The position numbers were made by a program, and so were the translations under genes. A stretch of 64,000 nt of DNA, from positions 1,498,001 to 1,562,000 of the forward strand of contig NZ_WIQK01000001.1 in assembly GCF_015732155.1 (NCBI RefSeq), written 5' to 3'. This DNA is from Pectinatus sottacetonis. Lineage in GTDB: Bacteria; Bacillota; Negativicutes; Selenomonadales; Selenomonadaceae. The notes below the pieces were generated by a model. The model was given only the letters and a program-made list of their open reading frames with translations, did no database searches and was not told the origin of the DNA. Positions 56,785-64,000 of this stretch are shown piece by piece (position 1 is the first letter of the stretch; each line of letters opens with the position of its first letter).

Positions 56785-56834
56785 CAATACTTAGAAGCCC
56801 CGCACATAATTTTGTGCGGGGCTTCTAAGTATTG
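56785..56834. terminator. Bidirectional terminator with 22-bp perfect stem
   Basis: The arms 56785-56806 and 56813-56834 pair perfectly over 22 bp with a GC core AGCCCCGCACA. It lies between the convergent tartrate/malate dehydrogenase and sufU genes and can serve both. Confidence 0.85.
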
Positions 56835-56848
56835 CGTGGGTGATTAAT

Positions 56849-57331
56849 TTATTTGTTTTGTCTTTCTTTAAGCATTTCACTTAGGGTATGCCAGGCGAGG
56901 ACGGCACATTTTACACGGGCGGGCATGTGGGCAACATCTTTTAAGGCAACAGCTTCATCAAGCTGTTCCAGTTTTTTTTCATCAGTTTCTTCACCACGGA
57001 CCATTTTGATAAACAGATCAGTGAGTGCTAATGCTTCTTCTACACTTTTACCAATTACAAGTTCAGCCATAATGTCCGTAGAAGCCTGAGATACAGCACA
57101 TCCCTGTCCGTTAAAGGCAGCATCTTTTATTATATTGTTTTCTACATTTATTTCTAATACTATTTCATCACCGCAGCTGGGATTTATCCCCTTTTTTATT
57201 AAAACTTCATCTTCGCTGCATTGGGGATTAATGGCAACTTTGTAATCACTGGCAGCAGTCAGCTTATGCTTGTGGTCGGGATGCATATTATGGTCCATAA
57301 GAATATCATTATAAATGTTATTGAGCGCCAT
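56849..57331 (-). CDS. sufU: SufU-type iron-sulfur scaffold/sulfur-transfer protein
   Basis: SufU takes persulfide sulfur from SufS in the Firmicute-type Suf system. The 160 residues include NPSCGDEI (Cys53, Asp55), GQGCAVSQAS (Cys78) and RVKCAVLAW (Cys142), the zinc and sulfur-accepting set. An odd feature is the segment INPQCSEDEVLIKKG just before NPSCGDE, which looks like an insertion repeating the INPxC motif and adding Cys38. It overlaps sufS by 14 bases and ends the operon. Confidence 0.93.
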   Translation of the reverse strand: MALNNIYNDILMDHNMHPDHKHKLTAASDYKVAINPQCSEDEVLIKKGINPSCGDEIVLEINVENNIIKDAAFNGQGCAVSQASTDIMAELVIGKSVEEALALTDLFIKMVRGEETDEKKLEQLDEAVALKDVAHMPARVKCAVLAWHTLSEMLKERQNK

Positions 57332-58532
57332 GAAAATAACTCCTTATATATTTTACCCGTTCAACGAGTTTGTTAATATCTTCTTCATCATTATAAAAAG
57401 CCATGCTGGCTCGGCAGCAGAAATTGCATTTTAAGTAGCGCATAAGTGGCTGGGCACAATGATGGCCACCACGGATAGCAACATCTCCGGCGTCCATTAG
57501 TGAGGCAACATCGTGGGGGTGTACACCTTCAATATTAAAAGCGATGACGCCATGATGTTTAGTGTAGTCTTTGTCACCATAGATAGTAACGTATGGAAGT
57601 CTGCTTAGCTGGTTTCCGGCTGATTCACTTAAAGCTGTTTCACGCTTTATAATTGTATCATAACTAATAGACTGCATAAAATCTATGGCAGCAGCTAATC
57701 CTACAGCACCACCTACGTTTTGGGTACCTGCCTCAAATTTATAAGGTAGCTCGGCGAATGTAGCTGTTTGTTCATCTACATAGTCGATCATTTCACCGCC
57801 GGTTAAAAATGGTGGCATTTTTTCTAAGTAAGTTTGTTTGCCATATAAAATACCGATACCCATTGGCGCATACATTTTGTGGCCGGAAAAAGAGTAAAAA
57901 TCACAATCAAGTTTATCTACATCAATTTTAGCATGAGGTATTGCCTGCGCACCATCAACGGAAACAACAGTATTGTTGCTGTGAGCGATAGCTATTAGTT
58001 CTTTTATGTTTTGCATTGTTCCAAGTACATTGGAAACGTGAGTCAAGGATAAAATTTTGGTTTTAGCGGATAATTTGCTTTTTAGTTCATCAGTAGTAAT
58101 GCAGCCATTTTTATCAGGATAAAGATATATCAATTTTGCGTTATGCCGTTTAGCAGCCTGCTGCCATGGGATCATGTTACTGTGGTGTTCCATGATTGAG
58201 ATGAGGATTTCATCATCAGGCTTAAGTAACAGATCAGATAAACAATAAGCAATAATATTAAGAGATTCGGAGGCGTTCCGCGTATAAATAATTTCCTGTT
58301 CTTTGGGGGCATTGATAAAAGCCGCGATTTTCTTGCGGGCATTTTCATAGGCATCAGTAGCTTTTTGCGAAAGTTCATATAGTCCGCGTAGTGGATTGGC
58401 ATTTTTCTGTTTATAGTAATCAGCAATGGCATCTATGACCATATCAGGCTTTTGGGTAGTAGCGGCATTATCCAGATAAGCTAAATTTTTGTTATGGCGC
58501 ATTATAGGAAAATAGTTTTTATATTGATTCAT
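57318..58532 (-). CDS. sufS: Cysteine desulfurase SufS
   Basis: SufS is a class II PLP cysteine desulfurase that provides sulfur for Fe-S assembly. AYLDNAATTQKPD opens the protein, SFSGHKMYAPMGIG contains the PLP Lys and RGGHHCAQPLMRYL carries the catalytic Cys. There are 404 residues from ATG 58532, chosen over 58589 because AAGGATG lies upstream and the start matches relatives. It overlaps sufD by 14 bases and sufU by 14. Confidence 0.96.
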   Translation of the reverse strand: MNQYKNYFPIMRHNKNLAYLDNAATTQKPDMVIDAIADYYKQKNANPLRGLYELSQKATDAYENARKKIAAFINAPKEQEIIYTRNASESLNIIAYCLSDLLLKPDDEILISIMEHHSNMIPWQQAAKRHNAKLIYLYPDKNGCITTDELKSKLSAKTKILSLTHVSNVLGTMQNIKELIAIAHSNNTVVSVDGAQAIPHAKIDVDKLDCDFYSFSGHKMYAPMGIGILYGKQTYLEKMPPFLTGGEMIDYVDEQTATFAELPYKFEAGTQNVGGAVGLAAAIDFMQSISYDTIIKRETALSESAGNQLSRLPYVTIYGDKDYTKHHGVIAFNIEGVHPHDVASLMDAGDVAIRGGHHCAQPLMRYLKCNFCCRASMAFYNDEEDINKLVERVKYIRSYFHGAQ

Positions 58533-59592
58533 TAAAAAGCACATCCTTATTATAGTTATCAAGTTTTGCTGCCAATTTTTCCGGTACAATATTTTTTAAA
58601 CGAGAAACGGCAGAACTGAGAAAAATACGGCGGGCTTCTTCTTCATTGATGCCGCGTGATTTTAGATAAAACATTGGCTCATCATCAAGGGTTCCAATGG
58701 CAGCGCCATGATTACCGGCAACATCATCTTCATCACATAAAATTAAAGGAACGCTTTTATTTTTGGCAGTTTTGCTTAAAATAAGGACATTTTCGCTTTC
58801 ACTACCGGCCGCTCCCTTGCAGCCACGGTGAAAATCGATTGTACCGCGGGCAGTTTTTTTACTGCAGCCTAACAACAGACCAGTCATTTTTATTTCTGAT
58901 AAACTTTTTTTACCATAATGGCGGGCCACATAATTGAGATCTATTTCCTGTTTTTTATGGCCAATATAATTTGAGTAGATCTTTATAGCTGAGTTATATC
59001 CTCGTAGGTCAGCATTTACGGAAGCTAAAGCTGCTCCAGCTCCTAGCGGGATTTGATTGATTTTTACAAGAGAATCTTTATCAAGTTCTGCCGTGATATT
59101 GTTGAAAGCAAGAAAATCCTGTCCTAGCAGCTGCAGACATGTAAGTTTAAGGGAAGAACCAGTTGCAGCTTTTATTCTAATAAGATCGGCGTATTGCCCG
59201 ACAGCGTTAATTTCAGATGACATAGAGAGTATTATTTCAGCAGAACTATTTTCTTCAAGGATAATGTCAAATAAACAAGTAAGTTTGTCGTTTTGCTGCA
59301 TTGTTAAATCAATAATTAGCGGTTCTTTTATCTGAACATTTTTGTTTACAATTATTGATTTTATAAAAGACGCATTGGCTGTAATGTAATCAGTGGTTTT
59401 TTTGTCATTATCGCGTAAAATGCAGCTGTTAAACGTGGGACTATTAAGGAGCCTCATATTTTTATTAACTCCACTTATAACAGGTTCTGTTTTTGTATCA
59501 GGTTTATCAGAAAGTTGTATTTGTTTATAGTTGACGTTAAATCTATTCCATGTAAGAACAGGTAAATTATTTGCGTGTAAGATAGTACCCAT
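58519..59592 (-). CDS. sufD: Fe-S assembly protein SufD
   Basis: SufD is the beta-helix partner of SufB in the SufBC2D scaffold. The 357-residue protein shows a weakly conserved N-terminal half and the SufBD core with FHRGCKGAAGSESENVLILS (core GAAGSESEN), LCDEDDVAGNHGAAIG with the His near the interface, and MFYLKSRGINEEEARRI. Its start overlaps the sufB stop by one base. Confidence 0.94.
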   Translation of the reverse strand: MGTILHANNLPVLTWNRFNVNYKQIQLSDKPDTKTEPVISGVNKNMRLLNSPTFNSCILRDNDKKTTDYITANASFIKSIIVNKNVQIKEPLIIDLTMQQNDKLTCLFDIILEENSSAEIILSMSSEINAVGQYADLIRIKAATGSSLKLTCLQLLGQDFLAFNNITAELDKDSLVKINQIPLGAGAALASVNADLRGYNSAIKIYSNYIGHKKQEIDLNYVARHYGKKSLSEIKMTGLLLGCSKKTARGTIDFHRGCKGAAGSESENVLILSKTAKNKSVPLILCDEDDVAGNHGAAIGTLDDEPMFYLKSRGINEEEARRIFLSSAVSRLKNIVPEKLAAKLDNYNKDVLFNESI

Positions 59593-61010
59593 TATCCGAT
59601 GCTCCCTTCCATTTCCAAACGTATAAGATTATTCATTTCTACAGCATACTCAAGCGGAAGTTCCTTGGAAATAGGATTGGCAAAGCCATTAACAATAAGA
59701 GTTTTAGCTTCGCTTTCACTTAAACCGCGGCTCATCAGGTAAAAAACAGCCTCATCATCGATGCGACCGATAGAAGCTTCATGTCCTACGTTTACATCAT
59801 CGCAGCGGACATCCATCAAGGGAACAGTATCTGAACGGGACTTGTCGTCGAGCATGAGTGATTGGCAGGAAACACTGGCTTTGCTTTTGTGGGCCTTTTC
59901 CGTAAGGGCAACGGCACTTCGAAAAGTACTGATGCCGCCATCTTTTGATAGCGACTTTGTATTTATTACGGAAGATGTATGTGGTGCATTATGCAGTACT
60001 TTAGTTCCAGTATCAAGATTTTGTCCGTTACCAGCAAATGTTATACCAGTAAATTCGCATTTTGCCCGTTCACCATTTAATATTGTCATAGGATATAAAT
60101 AAGATACATGGGAACCAAAGGAACCTGAAACCCATTCCATGACGCCACCTTTTTCTACTTTGGCACGTTTGGTATTGAGATTGTACATATTTTTAGACCA
60201 ATTTTCGATGGTTGAATAACGTAAATGTGCACCTTCACCGACAAATAATTCTACACAGCCGGCATGTAAATTGGCAACGTTGTATTTGGGGGCAGAACAA
60301 CCTTCAATGAAATGCAGGCGGGCACCTTTGTCAACGATTATCAAGGTATGCTCAAATTGACCGGCACCCGGTGAATTAAGGCGGAAATAAGATTGGAGGG
60401 GAATATCTACAGTAGTATAAGGCGGAACATAGACAAAAGAGCCGCCTGACCATACAGCTCCGTGCAAAGCGGCAAATTTATGGTCAGAAGCTGGAACAAG
60501 ATGCATAAAATGTTTTTTTATCATTTCAGCGTAAGGTCCCTTTAAGGCTTCTTCAATACCACTGTATATTACACCCTTCTCAGCAACAGACTTTTGAATG
60601 TTATGGTAAACAAGTTCAGAATCATATTGAGCGCCAACTCCGGCAAGGGAAGTACGTTCTGCTTCAGGAATACCTAGCCGTTCAAATGTGTCTTTTATAT
60701 CGGCGGGAACTTCATCCCATTTAGTGGCCATTTTTGCATTAGGGCGGACATAAGTTACAATATTGTTAATGTTAAGATCATCAATGTCAGGACCCCAATT
60801 AGGAATTTTTAATTCATGGTAGATTTTCAGGGATTTTAAACGATGGATCAGCATCCATTCAGGTTCTTTTTTTTTGGCACTTATTTGTTTGACTATATCT
60901 TCAGTAAGACCGCTGGTTAGTTTTTCTACATCTTTTTCTTCTTTGGCAAAATCGTACATATTGCGGTTTATATCCGCTATTACCGGTGCTTTTGCTAAGA
61001 TGTCAGACAT
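59592..61010 (-). CDS. sufB: Fe-S assembly protein SufB
   Basis: SufB is the scaffold on which clusters form. From ATG 61010 (after CAGGTGATAAAA) it has 472 residues, close to the usual ~465-495. LNTKRAKVEKGGVMEWV, CEFTGITFAGNGQNLDTG and VGHEASIGRIDDEAVFYLMSRGL are SufB hallmarks (cores EWVSGSFGS and EASIGRIDDE). It overlaps sufC by 8 bases. Confidence 0.96.
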   Translation of the reverse strand: MSDILAKAPVIADINRNMYDFAKEEKDVEKLTSGLTEDIVKQISAKKKEPEWMLIHRLKSLKIYHELKIPNWGPDIDDLNINNIVTYVRPNAKMATKWDEVPADIKDTFERLGIPEAERTSLAGVGAQYDSELVYHNIQKSVAEKGVIYSGIEEALKGPYAEMIKKHFMHLVPASDHKFAALHGAVWSGGSFVYVPPYTTVDIPLQSYFRLNSPGAGQFEHTLIIVDKGARLHFIEGCSAPKYNVANLHAGCVELFVGEGAHLRYSTIENWSKNMYNLNTKRAKVEKGGVMEWVSGSFGSHVSYLYPMTILNGERAKCEFTGITFAGNGQNLDTGTKVLHNAPHTSSVINTKSLSKDGGISTFRSAVALTEKAHKSKASVSCQSLMLDDKSRSDTVPLMDVRCDDVNVGHEASIGRIDDEAVFYLMSRGLSESEAKTLIVNGFANPISKELPLEYAVEMNNLIRLEMEGSIG

Positions 61011-61767
61011 TTTTATCACCTGCCTGTGCTTCAAAACGAACAAATCCATTTTCGTTTATTTCTTCAATAAGTTCACTGCCGCCCTCGGCAATTATGTGCC
61101 CTTTGAATAGAATATGGACCTTATCTATTTTTAATTTGTTTAAAATATGCATATTGTGTGAGATTATCAATAATCCTTTGTCTTTATTCTGTTGAAATTC
61201 TTTGATTCCCTTGAGCATGATGTTTACGGCGTCAACATCGAGACCAGAGTCGGTTTCATCTAAAATAGCAAGCTTAGGGGAAAGCATCAAAAGTTGAAGC
61301 ATTTCGACTTTTTTTCGTTCACCGCCGGAAAAACCAACGTTAAGATCACGATCTAAATAATCTTTTTTCAAATCTAAAATACCTAATGTAGTATATAATT
61401 TTTGCCGAAATTCTTTGCCTTTAATTGGCTGGGGTGTATTTTTAACAGCAGCGCGTAAAAAACTATATAAGGAAATTCCTGGAATTTCTACTGGTGACTG
61501 AAAAGATAAAAAAATACCTTTTTTGGCTCTTTTGTCAGTAGGAAGCTCCGTTATATCTTCGTCTTCAAAAAAAATTCTGCCGTTATCGACCTTGTAAGCC
61601 GGATTAGACAAAAGGGATGAACCAAATGTTGATTTACCAGCACCATTGGGCCCCATCAATACATGTGTTTCACCCTTGTTTATCGTAATGTTAAGTGCGT
61701 GCAATATAGGAACATTGTCATTAGATGTGACAGAGTAGTTTTTTACTTCTAGTAGTTTATTGTTCAT
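61003..61767 (-). CDS. sufC: Fe-S assembly ATPase SufC
   Basis: SufC is the ABC-type ATPase that drives conformational change of SufBD. Walker A is GPNGAGKST, the signature is GFSGGERKK and Walker B is LAILDETDSGLDVDA, all typical of SufC. There are 254 residues from ATG 61767, chosen because AGGGAGTG precedes it. It is the first gene of sufCBDSU, with a promoter at 61905-61933. Confidence 0.96.
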   Translation of the reverse strand: MNNKLLEVKNYSVTSNDNVPILHALNITINKGETHVLMGPNGAGKSTFGSSLLSNPAYKVDNGRIFFEDEDITELPTDKRAKKGIFLSFQSPVEIPGISLYSFLRAAVKNTPQPIKGKEFRQKLYTTLGILDLKKDYLDRDLNVGFSGGERKKVEMLQLLMLSPKLAILDETDSGLDVDAVNIMLKGIKEFQQNKDKGLLIISHNMHILNKLKIDKVHILFKGHIIAEGGSELIEEINENGFVRFEAQAGDKNV

Positions 61768-61904
61768 AAGAAAGACACTCCCTAATATCAATAATGTATT
61801 ATTCAATTATATAAAATAGAAATTATTGCTTAATAATTTATTATTACAAAATATTGCTAGATAATCAATTTAATTTGCGCTATCAGCCCTATCTCATTAA
61901 TCAT

Positions 61905-61933
61905 ATTATACTACTATGATAATATATAAACAA
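61905..61933 (-). promoter_or_regulatory. Promoter of the suf operon
   Basis: On the minus strand TTGTTT (61933-61928) and a perfect TATAAT (61910-61905) are 17 bases apart, giving a leader of about 130 bases. No clear IscR/Rrf2 or Fur box was recognised. The 61768-62068 gap holds this promoter and the terminator at 61973. Confidence 0.65.
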
Positions 61934-61972
61934 TAGTTATTTTTTAGTTTTGCTTATTATTAATGTAGTTAT

Positions 61973-62038
61973 AATGAAAATATACATAGATAATGCCTGT
62001 CCAATATTAGACAGGCATTATCTATGTATATTTTCATT
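61973..62038 (-). terminator. Terminator with 29-bp perfect stem after the lactate/malate dehydrogenase gene
   Basis: The arms 61973-62001 and 62010-62038 pair perfectly over 29 bp, with a GC part GCCTGTC next to an 8-base loop. It lies 30 bases beyond the stop of the dehydrogenase gene and separates it from the suf promoter. Confidence 0.85.
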
Positions 62039-62068
62039 TTTACGTTATATTAAATAAAGATGAAATGT

Positions 62069-63019
62069 TTATTTACAACCGGCAATAGCTTTTTTTACGC
62101 TGTCGGCAGAATCCATAAGCATTTTAGTTTCTTCTTTGGTTAATTTAACTTCAAAGGATTTTACAACGCCTTCGCCACAAAGCATACGAGGTATACTAAG
62201 AGCAACATCATGCAAACCGTATTCGCCTTCAAATACGGCAGACATAGGTAAGATAGTATGTTCATCATATAAAATGGCTTTTATAAAACGGCAGGCTACC
62301 ATCGAAATCCCTGTATTCGTCCATCCTTTAAGATTGATTATATCATATGCTACTTGTACAATTTCATCTTCAATAGCCTTGCGGCTGATTTTTTGTGAGA
62401 AATTGAAACACTCATCTAAGTGTTCAAGTGGCATCCCTGCTATATTTACAGTACTCCAGGCAGTAAATGCAGTATTTCCATGTTCGCCTAAGATATAACC
62501 ATGAATATTTTTGGGATCAACACGATAATGATTAGCTAAAGCACGGCGGAAACGGAACGTTTCCAGCATTGTCCCAGTACCGACAATTCTTTCACGCGGA
62601 TAATCAAAATGAGTTGAAATATAATAAGTAGCTACATCAAGCGGATTAGTTATAGCAATTATCATAGCTTCTTTTGTATATTTTGTTATTTCAGACATAA
62701 TACTGCCCATAATTTTAGTGTTGGTCTTTGCTAAAATTAAACGATCAGGCTTTTCGCCAGGTTTTATACTGGGACCTGCTGTAATAATTATAATACCCGC
62801 ATCTTTGCAGTCGGCATATGTACCTGAATGCACATTAATATTTGTGCTGTAGATACATGATGTTGCATGACTAGCGTCAAGTGCTTCACCTTTTGCTTTA
62901 TCTGTATTGATGTCGATTAAAGCAATTTCTGAGGCTAATTGAAAGTCGGTGACTTTGTTCAATATTGCGGAACCTACATTACTGGCTCCAATGATTACGA
63001 TTTTTCCTTTGTTTACCAT
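62069..63019 (-). CDS. Lactate/malate dehydrogenase-family 2-hydroxyacid dehydrogenase
   Basis: The 316-residue protein has the L-lactate/malate dehydrogenase fold. VIIGASNVGSA is the NAD loop (third Gly replaced by Ser), ALIDIN ends with the NAD-selective Asp, AITNPLDVATY is conserved and GYILGEHGNTAF carries the catalytic His. The specificity loop reads AGPSIKPGEKPDRL, with Ile where lactate dehydrogenases have Gln and malate dehydrogenases have Arg. GTGTMLETFRFR has Glu where the catalytic-dyad Asp is usual. A substrate other than lactate or malate, for instance a branched 2-oxoacid, is possible. A cobalamin riboswitch lies directly upstream. GGGAGGAGAA precedes the ATG. Confidence 0.85.
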   Translation of the reverse strand: MVNKGKIVIIGASNVGSAILNKVTDFQLASEIALIDINTDKAKGEALDASHATSCIYSTNINVHSGTYADCKDAGIIIITAGPSIKPGEKPDRLILAKTNTKIMGSIMSEITKYTKEAMIIAITNPLDVATYYISTHFDYPRERIVGTGTMLETFRFRRALANHYRVDPKNIHGYILGEHGNTAFTAWSTVNIAGMPLEHLDECFNFSQKISRKAIEDEIVQVAYDIINLKGWTNTGISMVACRFIKAILYDEHTILPMSAVFEGEYGLHDVALSIPRMLCGEGVVKSFEVKLTKEETKMLMDSADSVKKAIAGCK

Positions 63020-63085
63020 AAAAAAATTCTCCTCCCTATCACTCGTAGGTGCGTCGCATAAATATTTACGACATGGTGATTGCTG

Positions 63086-63255
63086 AACAGGCAGTTCTTC
63101 TGGCTCTGCTTCATTATAAATTACGCCTTCTCAAGACTCACACTATCTCAATGGACAAATGTAATTTACTCTGCATCACAGCTGCGGGACAGCTCCGGTT
63201 TTTAACGGATTCTCTATTAAGTGGATAACACCTGTTCCTTTAACGGTAGATAAAC
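63086..63255 (-). ncRNA. Cobalamin riboswitch upstream of the dehydrogenase gene
   Basis: On the minus strand the conserved cobalamin-aptamer blocks occur in order: AAAGGAACAGGTG, AATCCG, GAGCTGTCCCGCAGCTGTGA, GTCTTGAGAAGGCG and the B12 box AGCCAGAAGAACTGCCTG. GAACAG at the 5' side pairs with CTGTTC at the 3' end as P1. Downstream, ATCAC and GTGAT enclose a GTCG/CGAC hairpin just before the ribosome-binding site, a possible expression platform. It points at the dehydrogenase gene 67 bases away; the divergent ECF gene is on the other strand. Confidence 0.9.
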
Positions 63256-63371
63256 TAAACTTATAGTTTAACCCTTTTAAAATATATTATATTTAATTGC
63301 TGGTCAAATATAAAAATTTCATTTATCATTGTTGCACATAGTGATTAAATTGTCAAGATAGCAGACTAGGC

Positions 63372-63426
63372 ATTACATTGTTATTAGAATAATAAAAATT
63401 ATTTATTATTCTAATAACAATGTAAT
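63372..63426. repeat. 25-bp perfect AT-rich inverted repeat in a divergent region
   Basis: The arms 63372-63396 (ATTACATTGTTATTAGAATA onward) and 63402-63426 pair perfectly over 25 bp around AATTA. It contains almost no G or C and lies upstream of both divergent transcripts, so it is not placed like a terminator. The rest of 63256-63623 is AT-rich without a recognised gene. Confidence 0.55.
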
Positions 63427-63623
63427 AAATATATAAATGTTTTTGTGTAGTGAGATAATTCATAATCATATGTAATTATGTAAAAAATAGTAAGCATAGT
63501 TTATGACAAAATAATTTAAATATTGCTTAAAAAGTAAAAAATGGTGTAGAATAAAAATATCTGTTAAGGAAGCATTTTATAATTGTTTTATATAGTAAAA
63601 TCTATACGGCATGGAGAAAAAAT

Positions 63624-64000
63624 AATGCAAGGAATAGAAGTAAAAAACTTAATATATAGTTATACTGGGGCAGATAACCAGAAGAAAAAAGCTTTGGATA
63701 AGATAAATTTGACTATAAGTAAAGGTGAGTTTATCGCAATTATTGGTATGAATGGCTCAGGAAAATCAACTCTTGCTCGCCAGTTTAATGGGTTGCTACT
63801 TCCAGATGAGGGAAGCTGTATTGTTGATGGGATAAATACAAAAGATGAGAAAACTATTTGGCAGGTAAGGCAAAAGGTAGGAATGGTTTTTCAAAATCCA
63901 GATAATCAGATAATTGCCGCGATTGTTGAGGATGATGTTGCTTTTGGACCGGAGAATTTGGGGATAATGCCTGAGGAAATAAGAAAACGAGTCACTGAAA
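63624..64000 (+). CDS. ecfA: Energy-coupling factor (ECF) transporter ATPase (partial)
   Basis: The first 125 codons are present and the gene runs off the right edge. VKNLIYSYTGAD opens the ABC domain, the Walker A loop is GMNGSGKST and the Q-loop VGMVFQNPDNQIIAAIVEDDVAFGPENL (core FQNPDNQ) is typical of EcfA/CbiO ATPases. These power uptake of vitamins or metals with EcfT and S subunits. GGAG precedes the ATG. In most Firmicutes this gene follows rplQ; here it is 13 kb away. It is next to, but divergent from, the cobalamin riboswitch. Confidence 0.92.

Overview
The window is a low-GC bacterial chromosome segment. Strong AGGAGG ribosome-binding sites, many TTG starts, a SpoIID-family protein, a sufCBDSU operon, a glmS ribozyme and TPP and cobalamin riboswitches together suggest a Firmicute of the class Negativicutes (Selenomonas/Pectinatus/Megamonas-like). 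This placement is an inference; there is no rRNA in the window. No tRNA, rRNA, CRISPR or prophage was seen.

Layout. 1-4879: a D-2-hydroxyacid dehydrogenase running off the left edge, pyrF-maf, an orphan IS605-type right-end/omega-RNA scar, a PepSY membrane protein, pyrE and an unknown protein. 4973-11609: a minus-strand aromatic-type aminotransferase, then tsaE-tsaB-rimI-lgt-SpoIID-queA, closed by a 32-bp perfect-stem terminator. 11608-18434: a small unknown protein with its own promoter, then mannitol genes (mtlR, mtlA, mtlD) and a HAD phosphatase. 18493-23367: glmS under a glmS ribozyme, a PHP phosphoesterase, and thiC under a TPP riboswitch with terminator. 23553-31570: a universal stress protein, rpsF-ssb-rpsR, an MFS exporter, cysK behind an unusual leader, a YjfB-like motility protein, a zinc-ribbon protein and a polar amino acid ABC transporter.

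31629-50802 is the str-S10-spc-alpha supercluster (L7Ae-rpsL-rpsG-fusA-tuf, then rpsJ to rplQ). It is nearly canonical, but rpoBC is absent upstream, map is absent between adk and infA, and the ECF ATPase gene that usually follows rplQ lies about 13 kb further on (63624). 50997-63019 fills that gap. It holds a transporter, a UPF0597/CyuA-type desulfidase and an ATC-hydrolase-like protein divergent from a GntR/FCD regulator; a dead TnpB fragment; a tartrate/D-malate dehydrogenase; the suf operon; and a lactate/malate dehydrogenase homologue.

Most striking is a cobalamin riboswitch (about 63086-63255, minus strand) directly upstream of the lactate/malate dehydrogenase-family gene and pointing at it. 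In a propionate-forming organism whose main fermentation route needs B12 (methylmalonyl-CoA mutase), this could switch electron disposal to a 2-hydroxyacid when B12 is scarce. That is a hypothesis, not something the sequence proves. Also notable are three related ~130-bp hairpin repeats, two TnpB/omega-RNA relics, the cysteine/thiazoline gene set, and a promoter-RNA-terminator-mini-ORF leader before cysK.
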